In this document: piece by piece, positions 38,042 through 49,376 of the stretch
How positions within the stretch are numbered: position 1 is the stretch's first letter
Layout: each line of letters opens with the position of its first letter
Assembly: GCA_963920765.1 (NCBI GenBank)
Contig: OY987243.1
Location: 7,998,001 to 8,062,000, forward strand
Reading direction: 5' to 3'
Source: Ulota crispa
Taxonomy: Eukaryota; Streptophyta; Bryopsida; Orthotrichales; Orthotrichaceae
DNA: 64,000 nt
Translations under genes and position numbers: made by a program
Notes under the pieces: model-generated
What the model was told of the DNA's origin: nothing
What the model saw: only the letters and a program-made list of their open reading frames with translations
Database searches by the model: none

Positions 38042-40213
38042 TTACCCAAACAACCAAAATTTCCAGTATTCAACATCTGTCCATGACGGAGGCGGTTTCT
38101 CAGCCAGCATGATGGGGTTCACAGGACGTGGTTTCCGGACTGCCACTATCAAACCGCCGTCGTCAACAACCTTGTGGAGGAACATGTGCACACTGTGAGC
38201 GCCATCACAGAAGAGCAGAGGGGTGGCCTTGGTGCTGTCGAAGTCGTACCAGAGGCCGTGGTAGTGGCGTACTGCAATCCAGAGCCGTCTCTTCAGGTGC
38301 AAAAGGAAGCCCAGCAGGCGGTCCCCACGCAAGTCCAGGAGGTCAATTTCCCTGTCGAGGCGTTCCACGCTGTCAATGAAGTACACAGTCCTCCCTCGCG
38401 ATGCAGCCATTGCCTGTATCACTTCGGCATTGAAGATTTCTGTATCGTGATCATGCTTGTTGAAACTGGAGTCCGTTGTAACGTGCTTCTCTGCTACGTA
38501 GTCCTTTTCCTCTTTCGTAATCCTATTCTTCCCCTGCATCAATCAAAACTCTTCTGAGTACATGTACAAAAAACATGTTTCAACATTGTTTGGCATGGTA
38601 CTCCAATTGTTAGGCTGACTGCAGTAGCGTTTCTGAGATTTGCCATGAATAAGTTTTTAAGGTCAGATCGAGGCTTTTACATGTTTACACACTTTTGCAG
38701 ACTACTTGCCTTCAAAGTAACCGTACATTCGTAGATATTTTTCTCATCTTTTTGAGAATCACCATTATTCGTCTCTAGAGTTGTAGAGTGAATAATGAGT
38801 TTCTTCGTATGTATCAATCATCTTTACTTACTGGTTCGCTTTAAAACTTCCAACTTACAGGCTCAGTTCCTCAAAGAGCATGTCAGATTGACTTACCCTA
38901 GAAATGTACCTCATAAGGTTCCGTCATTTTCCTCTCAGCCACATAAGATCGACTCAGAAAATTTTGTATTTTCAGTTCGGTTGCAACTGCTTCGCCAGTC
39001 ATGATAACTGTTACTAGCTGTATTTGCGGAATGGCTTCTTTCTCGTAGAGGCAGCTTTCATGCGAACCTCACAACACAGGAATGCAAATTCGCAAAACGA
39101 TTTCCTATGAAAAAATCATAGATGTTCCAAGAATGCTTTCAAGTTACTACATTGTATACACCATATACTATAGAACAAATAACAATTACGAGATGCCGCA
39201 GGTATAATTTCCTCCAATTTCGGGTGATGCTTTTCACCACCCCTGAAACGGAAAAGTAAGCGTAAAACCTCCCAGGAAGAATAACTGCGGGCCAAATAGT
39301 TTTACCGTTTCATAGCATGTGGTGTATTTAGGGTTACCAAAACTGCAGTGACTCAACGATGGGAGAAAACTTCAATGCCAGGAGAGGAAATTAAATGGAG
39401 CAGGGGATATTCTCGGAGCCTGACATTGACGAGGCATTGCAAGAGAGAGAGGATAGATCAGGGCTCTTTAATTTACGTTTTTTCATAAATTAACAAATTA
39501 GCCTAATTTATGCACATCATGAAAGTCAATTTGTGTATTGTCATAAATTAACAAGCTTGTTTTTTATATTTGCATACTTGATATCATATTAACTGCAACA
39601 AAGCATTAAATTGCTTGCATTGTCACACCCCTCAAGTGAGAGGTTAGTTAGTAATTTACAATGCTCAACTTTTGAAAGTTTAAGAATAAGGAAGTCAAAT
39701 TCAACTCTGACCATGCTAAAGAATATGGTGACCTTGCCGCCACAAAAATTGCACAATGGGCTTAAATTGTGCACGTCGTCAAGGGTTAATTTGTACAATA
39801 ATTTTTAGAAAACGTAAATTAAAGACGCCTGGAATAGACAGAACCTAGACCTGCATGAGATTGTTGAGAGCATGCATGAGGTCCAACGGACTGGTCTGCT
39901 TCTCATGGAACAAGCGCGGACAGACGTGCGGGTGAGAGGAAGCGAGTCTCCTCTCGGCAGGTTCAGGTTCCGCCTCATCATCGTCGTCACTGGCGTCACC
40001 GCCGCCGCGGCTGCCCGCATGCTCGAGGTGCTGTAATCCTCCGTCGCCGTCGCGATACTTGCGCACCGTGCCGTCGCCGACCAAGCAGAGACGACAACTG
40101 GCCGCTGCCTCGCGTCGCTGGCTAACTGCAAAGACGAGCAGCAGGACCGCCACGGCGGTGCCGAAGAGCACGCACTTCAAGCTCGAGGTTGGTCTGTAGG
40201 GACAATCGAGCAT
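38042..40213 (-). CDS. Membrane-anchored Josephin-domain protein lacking catalytic residues
   Basis: Two exons on the minus strand, 40213-39851 and 38533-38042, joined by a phase-0 GT..AG intron of 1317 bp; 284 residues. Residues 14-30 are a hydrophobic anchor, followed by an acidic DDDDEAEPEP linker. The Josephin fold is recognisable: LFHEKQ ... HALNNLMQ (102-121, family: HERQ..CAVHALNNLLQ), the ITKEE segment (126-130), the DLRGDRLLGFLLHL segment and RRLWIAVR ... LWYDFDS (203-221, family: RRHWVALR ... YYNLDS). Active Josephins are Cys proteases that cut ubiquitin, using Cys, His and Asn/Asp. Here the Cys position is D111, the His position L205 and the Asn position D218. Both frames are open, and the splice sites and core motifs are preserved, so this looks like a maintained pseudoenzyme rather than a decayed gene. 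Catalysis is not expected; ubiquitin binding is possible. Confidence 0.8.
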
Positions 40214-40533
40214 GAGCGCATGGTAATGGTGCGAGGGGGGAGGGCGATCCTGCAGCAGTGGTGCGGCGCTTCCGTAACGCCATTGCTGGCCATGTGGGCT
40301 TCAAACCCTCGCAATCCTCGTTAGTGCATGGTTCATCCATGTCCTCCCTTGGTGTGTAAGCTTCACGTACGATCGCTATGTCGGCATGGACATCATTATG
40401 GTATACATACGGTACGAGTACAGTATGAATGTGGAATATATTATGTGTATACGATGTAGACACCTTGCTAAAATAGATCCACTCCTCAATCAGGCATTCA
40501 GGACCTTCTCATACAGTTGTTTCCTCTCCAATG

Positions 40534-40684
40534 TTAATCCTTAAATGTCCCAAATGCCCTCTGTGGTCGTATGTCCACTGTATACTAATATGGCAAGACG
40601 CGTTGTTCAAGTAGTTTGATTGCGAGGGTATTTTCAAAAAATATGGTCCCGTAACTTGACTCCCAAGGGCCGTTCAAGGGTTAA
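40534..40684. mobile_element. TTAA-flanked small MITE e (~150 bp)
   Basis: The ends are TTAATCCTTAAATGTCCC on the left and GGCCGTTCAAGGGTTAA on the right, with TTAA at both edges. It is the shortest member of the group in this window and lies just upstream of the Josephin gene. Confidence 0.65.
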
Positions 40685-41294
40685 CGGGGATTGAATCTAA
40701 GACAAATAGAGAGTTTTGTATAGGTATTTTCATATGGAAAATATAGGTTTCTCATGAAAAATTGGATTTTTTCACAAGAAAACTAAAATGGTTTGTGCAC
40801 CTAGTAACTTAAGTATAGGGCAATGCCCAAGGAGGAAGGGATTGTGGGAAAAAAATGCTGACGAGGAGGGTGGAGCTCAACAAGGAGGCACTTTTATTTC
40901 TTGCAATCCCTGACGACAAAGGCATAGTCCAACATAAATCACAAGCAGAAAAGGATGAGAAATCAAGGATGAGATTTGAATCTAGATGAAAAATCTGTAA
41001 TGCCCGATTATGCAAGAAACTTGCAAAATCAAGCATTACGCTACAAAAGCCTCCCAAGAATTGAACAAGTAGTTTCTTGGGAGTGGTTTACGTCATGTTA
41101 AAGTGTATGCACAAGCTTTCTTGTGCAAAAAGTTGAGGGTAAAGATAAAAAAGCAGCCTTGAAATCACAATGAGAAAGGAGAATTTTTCTCATGTAAAAA
41201 TAGGCAAACTAAAAAATAAATCTTGGGGGTAAATCTACAAAGTCTTGAAACTCATGTTCTAAAATCTTGGAAAGGAGATAAATAGTATTAGAGT

Positions 41295-41526
41295 TTAACC
41301 CCTAAATGCCAAGGCATCAAATTTTGGTGTTTTATACACCAACATTTTAGTTGAGGCATCCAGCTTTCATCCTGCATTGGGGTTTCTGGGTTTTTCCCCT
41401 TCTAAGGGATTTTTCATGTATCTTGCTTTTTACTACAACACCCGACGTCTCTAGACGACCCGGTTTTTTCCCCGCAAGGGGCTTTTTCTATACACCAAAA
41501 TTTGATACCTTGCATTTAGGGGTTAA
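41295..41526. mobile_element. TTAA-flanked small MITE f
   Basis: The inverted ends TTAACCCCTAAATGCC and GGCATTTAGGGGTTAA-like (one base off) continue inward as CAAATTTTGGTGT and complement. It is about 232 bp and non-coding. Confidence 0.75.
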
Positions 41527-41634
41527 GGTGTATGGAGAAGATTGAGTGATAGTAGTTTTTTATATTGGTTGAAAAAGCACAATCTGTTGTAGTGAAGTCT
41601 CTCAAAGTCAATATTGACTTTGTAAAAATTGTGT

Positions 41635-41750
41635 TGAAGACAACATAAACTACATGATGTCTTTTTGGTTCTAACGTAGAATTTTGCATTGAACAATGTA
41701 AAATTCTACGTTAGAAGCAAAAAAACAGCATATAGTTTATGTTGACTTCA
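41635..41750. repeat. Compact imperfect hairpin, ~55 bp arms
   Basis: Arms with the core TTCTAACGTAGAATTTTGCA and its complement flank a loop of about 4-8 bases near 41692. The outer parts (ACATAAACTA / TAGTTTATGT) also pair, with a few bulges. Shape and size suit either a tiny MITE or a microRNA-like precursor. No flanking duplication was found. Confidence 0.6.
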
Positions 41751-43180
41751 ATAAAGTTTTCTTCTAGTTAAACAAGTACACCACCAACTTACCACCAATC
41801 TACCGCCAATAAATTTTCAATCTATAAGAAGCTCACTTGAGTTGAGGTATTTCAAGTTCTAAATAGTCACTTTAAGACAAAAACATTGATGAGCATGGCA
41901 TGCTCACTTGGAGATGTAGGTGCAAAATTGCTCTTGGTGAGAGTTGCAAGTATGGCGGAGTGATACTCTATGATTCTATAACTAAAATCTTAATACATTT
42001 TATTCTCTTTTTCTTAGCTCGTGCACTTACTTTTAGATTTTATGAGGAAGTAATTGTGGAAAAGGGTCAAAGTGAGGATTGGACTTTTTTTGCTAAATCT
42101 CTACATTGTGTTCAATTTGGAAGATTTCAAAAGATTGCTATGAATACTTTAGTTGTTTGAAGGGAGTTTATATCCAACTTTTCAAGTTTTTTTTAATATT
42201 ATTTAACCGCTTTTTAGCATATATATATTTTTTATCATAGTACAAATTGTGATCCAATTTTGGATGCATAGTGATAAGATGAGTTGCACCATCTCATTGA
42301 CCTTTAGTAATTGAATGTCTTCAAAGAATCATCCATCCAAGCCGATCAGTTGAATATTGATTTTATTTTTATTTTTATTTAATAAATCATGCTTGAAGTT
42401 CTAAGAGAGGAGATAATCCTTGTGAATTACACCTCAAATTCAAGGTATCATCTAAGACTAACACACTCTTGCACCTCGTACTAATCGATTCATTTACTAT
42501 TGAATAAAGAATCAAATTTTAAGTGAGTAGTGTACCAAGTTTCAAAGTGACTCACAAAATGGAGTATGTCATAGTAGGTGCTTTTCGGTTCCAATGATTG
42601 TGTCGATTTCACGCATAAATATTTCCATGAATATAAATATGAATATTACTTGCAAATAATATAAAATTATAAAAATAAAACTTAAAAACACTTGTTGTCA
42701 ACACTATTCAATATCCAAGTTCTTTTAAAAAGTAAGGTTCAACAAATGTCAAAATCACAATCATCATGCAATATATCTTTTTCTCCCACACAAAAACTAT
42801 TTTATTGAAAAGGTAAAAACAACTTCTAATTTGTGAGTGATTTTCTTGCAGATTCTGCCCTTGGGTACGGTAAGTTACTGGATTTCGAAGTTGACCCATT
42901 CCAATATTTAATTTTGTAGTCATTTTGGCTGTGAGGTGTTGAGCGCACGTGCGAGCGTACCCGATGGGAGCAGGGAACGCCGGGAACAACCCTAACGCTC
43001 AAACTTCGGACCCCGTCGTCTCTTTTCCTCAACACGATCTCCCTGAAACCTTTCCTCTGCTCGTGTTGTTTCGCGCTCTCTCTCTCCCCTTTTGCTTCTT
43101 TTCTCGTCACTGCATTTGAACATCAAGCTCTTCCTCCTCTGTCAGCGGCCTTCATTCTATCTTCTGCACCTCCCGCAGTC

Positions 43181-46100
43181 ATGGTGCGTCTCCCCCTTCT
43201 GTTGCGATAAAAAAAATTCGTAGGTGTCGGTGCGGCTGGTTTTTTTTTTGTTGAAACCCTTAGCGTAGTTTTACCGATGCCGCTTATAGAGATGCCCTAG
43301 GCAGAAAGTCACACTCACTACGTGACTTAATACTCGCAGCGCCTTGTTGAATCTCGTTCCTTAGAGTAGTTCGTGTCTGTGCTCTGCGTGTGTTGCAAGT
43401 AGGTTTTGACGTTCTGGTATATTGTGCTTAGTTCCTGTTTTATTTTTTCCGCTTACACATGTGCTTGTTTGTGCTGTCGAGGAGTGTTTCTACGGCTAGT
43501 GGATGTGTTTCTGCTTTTTCTAGGGTTTGATATTTTCACGCTTATGTCCATCTATTATGAGCAACGACTACGATTTCATGCTATCTGAAAGCTGCAGTCT
43601 TGTAGTTGTATGTGCGGCTTTTTATGATGAGTATCTTAAGAGTGTGAAAACAGAGTTGATGTTACTGTTAAGTCCTGTCATAGGCAAGCGCGAACACTCT
43701 GAATGTTCGTGCTTTGTAATCCCTTGTCTTCCTCGGATTTGATGTTCTTACTGAATGTGTGTTGTGTTTTTGTTTTTGTCTTAGGGTGACACTCCTCCTC
43801 CACGCCACAGGGACAGGTATTCATCCTGCCTGCTCGATATCTGAATCCTGTCTATAGAGATACTGGTAGTAGCTCATGGAGTAGGCTACGGCGTTGAAGT
43901 GTAATGTTAGAAGTATGCTGCAGAAGTCTTGATCATGGCTTGCTGTACAAGTTTGTGTCAGGAGCCCTTCATTCGGAGTTGGTTGTCTTGTTTTGTATAT
44001 TATTACCTCTCTGTCACCTTTTCAATGAAGGTTTGGCTGTAGTACCTGCGTGTTTACGATTCAGCGGTTGTTTGTCGACAAGATCGTGTTTGGATGTTAT
44101 TGTTGGTCTAGTATTATGCCTGCTCTAAGGGAGAGTAATATATGAAGAAATGTTTGTACGTTGCGTTGGATTCTTCAGGTACTCAAGTTCACTGTCTCCA
44201 AGGCAGAGGGATAGACACGAGCGCTCACGGTCACGTAGTCCTCCACGACGGTTAGTATCTGAGTCACGGTAAAACCTCCGTACGTAGCATATTCAGGTCT
44301 GTTTTAAAACATAGCTTTTACTGTAACTATGTCAGCATTCTAATGTGTCTCATGTGCTGCCCTTTTGCTTTGGTGCCGACAGTGCAAAGTCTGGGCCTAT
44401 AAATGAGGAGCCGGATCGCTCGAGGTCGCTAACGCCTCCTCGTCGGTAAGTCCTTCGGATCTTTTGTCGATAACTATTTTTCTCTCGAACTTAACCAGTT
44501 GTATTAAGTTTTTGTTGGTCCTGAACATCTGTTGTTGCTGTTGCTTCTCTATTATGTCAAACTCTTATTATTTCGCGCCTTGTGTGTTGTATGACTTGAA
44601 CAGCGTTAAGCCTGGGATGGTTGATGATGGACCGGATCGTTCGAGGTCTCGGACGCCTCCTCGTCGGTTTGTCTTTAAACCGCTTTTTGCTGTCCTTTTT
44701 GACTTGGCATCTGTGAAGAACTTCATTTCGACGCACTCGTTGCTAGTAGTTTCTGTTTGCAGTGAAATCTTACGTGTGTGTATTCTTCGGGTTTACTCAG
44801 GCTCATTGTAGTGATTACTGATTGGAGTTTGCTAGTGTTTTTGCAGAGGTAGAAGAGAACCTGATGCGTTGAACCCAGGGAACAATCTCTATGTCACGGG
44901 TTTATCTACTCGCGTGAATGAGAAAGATCTGCAAGAACATTTTTCACGGGAGGGCAAGGTGCGTTTTTGGACACTGTCAAGTGGACTTCTTTTTCTCCCC
45001 CCGGTGTAATCTCAAACTGCTGGATGCTTTGTCTCTAAGGCCACGGTATCTGACTGAGCTCATCCTTGAAGTTTTTTTCTATCTACATTTTCGACAATGA
45101 CATTTCTTTATTTTTTGGCAGGTCTTGGAATGTCGATTGGTGCTTGATCCTAGAACTCGCGAATCGCGTGGTTTTGGATTTGTTACCATGGATCATTTAG
45201 ACGATGCTGAGCGATGCATCAAATACCTTAACCGCTCCACCCTGGAAGGACGAATGATCACTGTTGAAAAGGTAAGTATCCATGTGGTATTAGTTTTCAG
45301 GATATTATGTTTATCAACCAGTCTTAGTTTTCTTAAATGATATTAGTGCAGTTTCTGTTGAGCCACACTTTGCTGATGGTATCTTCTTTTTGACCTTTTG
45401 GTCATCCAGAATGACGGCCCCTCCCTGCTTCCACAATTTTCCCTCCCATTTAGTCTCTTCTACAACAACATTAAAGATAGCAAGTACCAGCCCATGTTGG
45501 GTCCATGCGTATCAGCTTTTTGCAGGAGATGGAATCCCCAGATTCTGCAGCTCTCGTAATGTGTGAGGGCCTAGGGTACCATCTTCGCTTCTTCAGCTGC
45601 TGTCGAAGCCGAACTAAAACTCAGCATGTAATTGCCTAACCGGTTGGCTCAACTCGACCAGCAGTAATCAAATCTCGATAATCTAATCCAAATCAATGGC
45701 AGTGGTGGCAAGACGAAGAGACTGGCTCTAGTCAAATCAGTAGTCTAATCAATCCAAAGGAGCTTGACCGCCGCCAGTCAACTAGAGCACCATTTGTCCA
45801 TTACGGCTGGCAAGATGCAATGATACCATTTGAATGCCAGTAGTCATGTTCAATGAAGTGTTCCTGCGACCAACTCAGTGGGCTGTATCAAACAATTTTC
45901 TTCGTCTACTCGGACTTCTCCCAACCGTTTGCATCACTAGTGTCCAATCGTGACCAGCGTCTTCTTAAGTCTCCGACCTCCATTGCATGTGGGAGCCGAG
46001 GGAGCAAGAGTTCCGCTTTGCAGAGACGCTATTGATTCCTATCGGTGGCTTCTTGATACTAACTGCTCCGGGCTCCCTGTCTATTTATCGTATTTATTTA

Positions 46101-46892
46101 TCGAAATGGCTGTAAGTTCCATGATTGACCCTGGTAGCTGAATCATGGTTGTGTGCAATTTTTCCTTCCACCTTTTATAGACCTAAATCTTATTTAGTTT
46201 CCCGAGTAATGGTTGTAGGCTTTTCATGTGATGAAGTTTAAGCTCCACCTTTTATGTTATTCAAGTGTTTCTAGTATGCTCCTGTTTCAAGTGTGCTTAG
46301 CAAGGATAAAGTTAACTTGAAGCTTCTAAGAATACCTTCAAAATATACAGAAAGTCCTAATTAAGTTTGCGATGACAGTTTTATTTTGTCTGTGTGCGCA
46401 GGCCAAGCGCAAACGAGCCCGTACTCCTACTCCTGGAGAGTATCTGGGTGTTAGAGGTACACAAATCATTACTTGGCTCACGCTTGATTATTTATACCTG
46501 GTGATTACTGTGTAGCCTCTGATGCAGAATTGAAAGGTACAAGTGCATTCCTGTTTTAGCTGCTTGTCTTCTGCAATCTACTTGTATTTTCTGGGCTGAC
46601 CTATTATATATTTAGAACCGGATGTATTAAGGACAGATAAGTGACATTGTTTGTAGTTGATGATGAATCAATAGCCATGCAAGCAAATCGACGGGGTGGT
46701 GGTGGAGGTAGAGGCGGGGGAAGTTATTCTCGTGATGGCAGGAACATGAGACACTCGCCTGAGTATGCGCCTTATCAAGGTGGTGGCCGGGATAGAGACA
46801 GGGACAGAGGTCGGTCACCTCGTTATTCGCCATACCGCAGTCATGCACGAGACCGCTCAATGTCTCCCCAATATGGATCATATCGTCGTTGA
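43181..46892 (+). CDS. SR45a/Tra2-like splicing factor (RS-RRM-RS)
   Basis: Nine coding exons: 43181-43183 (only the ATG), 43785-43816, 44179-44250, 44383-44445, 44604-44666, 44847-44958, 45122-45271, 46402-46456 and 46657-46892, in phase, 261 residues. The protein binds RNA in the nucleus and steers splice-site choice. Residues 1-80 form an N-terminal RS region with PDRSRSxTPPRR twice. The RRM spans about 90-165 with RNP2 LYVTGL (92-97) and RNP1 RGFGFVTM (131-138). The following KRKRARTPTPGEYLG linker (167-181) is the Tra2/SR45a signature. The tail is Gly/Arg/Ser/Tyr-rich and ends in the stop at 46890. Exons 4 and 5 are a tandem duplication of 63 bp. Intron 7 (1130 bp) splits the RRM from the linker and could host regulated splicing. 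A 9-nt microexon at 46528-46536 (ELK insertion) would keep the frame. At least one 3' UTR intron seems likely. Confidence 0.92.
46528..46536 (+). other. Candidate 9-nt microexon of the SR gene
   Basis: The sequence AATTGAAAG is preceded by GATGCAG and followed by GTACAAG. Joining it between exon 46402-46456 and exon 46657-46892 preserves frame and would insert three residues. It could equally be chance intron sequence. Confidence 0.2.
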
Positions 46893-47934
46893 AAATCCAG
46901 GTATAGTCAATGGACTTTGGATGCTCTTGGTATGGGTTTATTCAACTGTCATCAATTGTTGGTGTATTTGTCTGTCTTCCTGGCTTTGAGTCTAGTGATT
47001 GATGATTTTCCCTGGTTGCATCAGGAACCGCATATGATTCACTTCACGTGAAGTCGCAGGAGCGCAACTTCTGTTTGTTATTTGGGATGAAGGACTTGTT
47101 ATTGTCATGTGGTAACTAGTTAGAAGGTTAGAGCTTTAAGCAGTCGATTTTTAGGCTACTTTTTCCAGGATTTTGCAGTTACCTTGCGATGTTTTTTGTG
47201 GTTGCCTTGCTTTAGGTTTTGTAGGTGTTTGGGGGATTTATGGCTCCTGCTTTAGCTGCAGCAGAATATTTCATGGTTCATCATTGCAATTGTGTTGTAC
47301 GTATTACATAATTAGTCATGCTATTTTATTCGATTGTTTTGCTATGTGCCTGTTCGCCAAATCTCCTTCGTCTTTTGGTCATGGTAGGAAACTACGGTAC
47401 CTACGGAACTTCCCTCACGTCGGCACCGACCCTGAAAATAAGTAAGGTAGCAGCACCCATGCTCACGAGGTCTCCACGGGCGTTAACTACTCCTGTGTGA
47501 GTCTCGGTGCCTGAAAAGTACATACAAAAAAATAGGTTATGGGTGATTAAGTGATGGGTTTCGATGACCGGCATGACGGTTTTGGGTGTCCCGTCTCACT
47601 GCTTATGAACTCCTCAAGTTAGTATTGCGAGCGTATGAGCACACTATATACATCTTCTATGTATAACTATACATTTTTAGTGATTTAGGACTTTGAAAAA
47701 ACTATGTGAACAAATGTTCATAGTTAGGAACTTAACTATGTGAACAAATGTTCATAGTTAGGAACTTTCAAATTGATGTCAATATTTTTTATTTCCTCTT
47801 CCTAACTTGACTCTATTCTTTTCAAAGTTCATCAACTGAATTTCCTACCCCAGAACCTTTAGTTTTATGTTTACGGATGCTTCCACCTTAGAGCAAAAAC
47901 CTTCAGCAAGTGCCAGTCATGAAGAGGGTAAGCA

Positions 47935-48960
47935 TTAACCCCTAAATGCCCAAGCCCTTTTTTCTATGAAAGTCACTAAAAACTGCTGCATTTGGAGGAA
48001 TGATTTGGAGGAATGAGTAGAAACGTAAGAACAATTATTTTTTTTAGAATTACACCATAAAATCTTGCCCAAGACTAATGGGGGGTACTTGTGGGAAAAA
48101 ATCAACTCATTCTAGATAAAGAGGAGTGAGATATTGACATCTAAAGTCGAACAAAAAGTTTTTTTCCATGTTGCCCAAAAATTTTAGGGCCTTTTGATTG
48201 CTTCTATGTCACAAAAATTGCTATGCAAAGTTGACATTTAATTTTTCCATATAGAAGATGAAGTTATGTAAGCATGGGAGAATTTTCAAATGAATTGGAG
48301 GTGTGAATCATACTTTTGTAAAATCTTGCAATGTCGTTACGCCATAAAGTTTGCATATACATGGAAAAATTGGAGGATTTATGTAAAATTCAGAAATTTG
48401 AATTATTTTGATCCAAATCGTAAAAACCAAGGATTCTTAGTCTATTACAACTTGGAAAAAAAAGAGTAAAAAAACAAGTACACAAAGAGCTCAAAAAGTA
48501 TTTCACCAAATTTTACAAGGGGCAAAAAGAATGGAGGTTTGGGAGTCCCATACCTACATGCAAACTAAAACTTCTCACTCATCAATCAAAATCGAATGAT
48601 TTAAAGCTTCAATCTCACATGTATATAAATCTAAAGAACCAATTTTAGAATCTATTTTTTAAAAAGCAAATTTTACACTACAGGGAAACCATGGTCAAAT
48701 CGACAAAAAAATGTGATCTAATCTATAGTTATTATAGATTAGGTCACTTTTTTTTGTCAATTCGACCATGGTTTCCCCGTAGTGTTAAAATAGATTTTGG
48801 GTTGCTTGCCCTCCGTTTTTCAGAAAATCATGCATAACTTCTTTAATAAATGTTAGAATGAAGAAAATATTAGATGCCCATGCAAATTTTTGATTTCCCC
48901 ATCTTCAACAAAATCTCAAGCGTCCCTCAAAATGACAATTGTTGGGTCTTTAGGGGTTAA
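47935..48960. mobile_element. TTAA-flanked foldback element g (~1 kb)
   Basis: The ends are TTAACCCCTAAATGCCC on the left and GGTCTTTAGGGGTTAA on the right. It is homologous along most of its length to element a at 1588-2541. A 109 bp CACTA-type element is inserted at 48676-48784. No coding capacity is visible. Confidence 0.75.
48676..48784. mobile_element. 109 bp CACTA-type MITE with TTA target duplication
   Basis: It starts CACTACAGGGAAACCATGG and ends with CCATGGTTTCCCCGTAGTG, so both arms begin with the 5'-CACTA hallmark of En/Spm elements. TTA lies directly on each side (48673-48675 and 48785-48787), the expected 3 bp duplication. The whole element is a near-perfect palindrome about ATAGTTATTAT. 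Confidence 0.85.
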
Positions 48961-48970
48961 CTAAGGAATA

Positions 48971-49376
48971 AGAGCATCTCCTATCATTTGAGCCCCGCGC
49001 TCTTTAGCCATAACGGCTTCGTCGTTTTAAGTCTCCAACATCACTCTACTCCTTATGCAGATGCAAGGCCTCACGGTGAGAGCCCTTTCCCCTCAAATTT
49101 GAGCTTTCTCCAAACCTCCTTCATAGTCCCCATCAGGTACTATTCACGCATTGTTCATGCTACAACGCCAACTATACCAATACAATTTGTTGTAATGCAA
49201 CTATAGGTTCTAAAACCTTTTGGGCTACAGGGGAACTTCACGCCTTGTCGCCTTACTTGTTGCTCTTATCCCCTCCAAACCTAGTTCCTAAGGGCTCCCT
49301 CCAAACCTAGTTCCTAAGGGCTCCCTCCAAACCTAGTTTTTAGGGGCTTTATTTGACTAGTGGCAGGAGATGATCT
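48971..49376. mobile_element. AGAGCATCTC-family element
   Basis: The left tip AGAGCATCTCC is matched by GGAGATGATCT at the right. The interior shares AAGTCTCCAAC and AACCTAGTT/CTAGGGGCT-type motifs with 56425-56788. It contains the 26 bp tandem repeat at 49271-49348. Confidence 0.65.
49271..49348. repeat. 26 bp tandem repeat, three units
   Basis: Three head-to-tail copies of a unit beginning CCCTCCAAACCTAGTTCC. The first two are identical and the third carries a few substitutions. Confidence 0.9.

Larger units (their letters stand above)
40214..43180. other. Intergenic region between the Josephin and SR-protein genes
   Basis: It contains the Josephin promoter, two TTAA-type MITEs (40534-40684 and 41295-41526), a compact hairpin (41635-41750) and AT-rich DNA. 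The last ~250 bp before 43181 is pyrimidine-rich, with CTCTCTCTC and CTCCTCCTC runs, and probably represents promoter and 5' UTR of the SR gene. An AACCCTAAC motif near 42990 resembles a telo-box of highly expressed plant genes. Confidence 0.45.
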
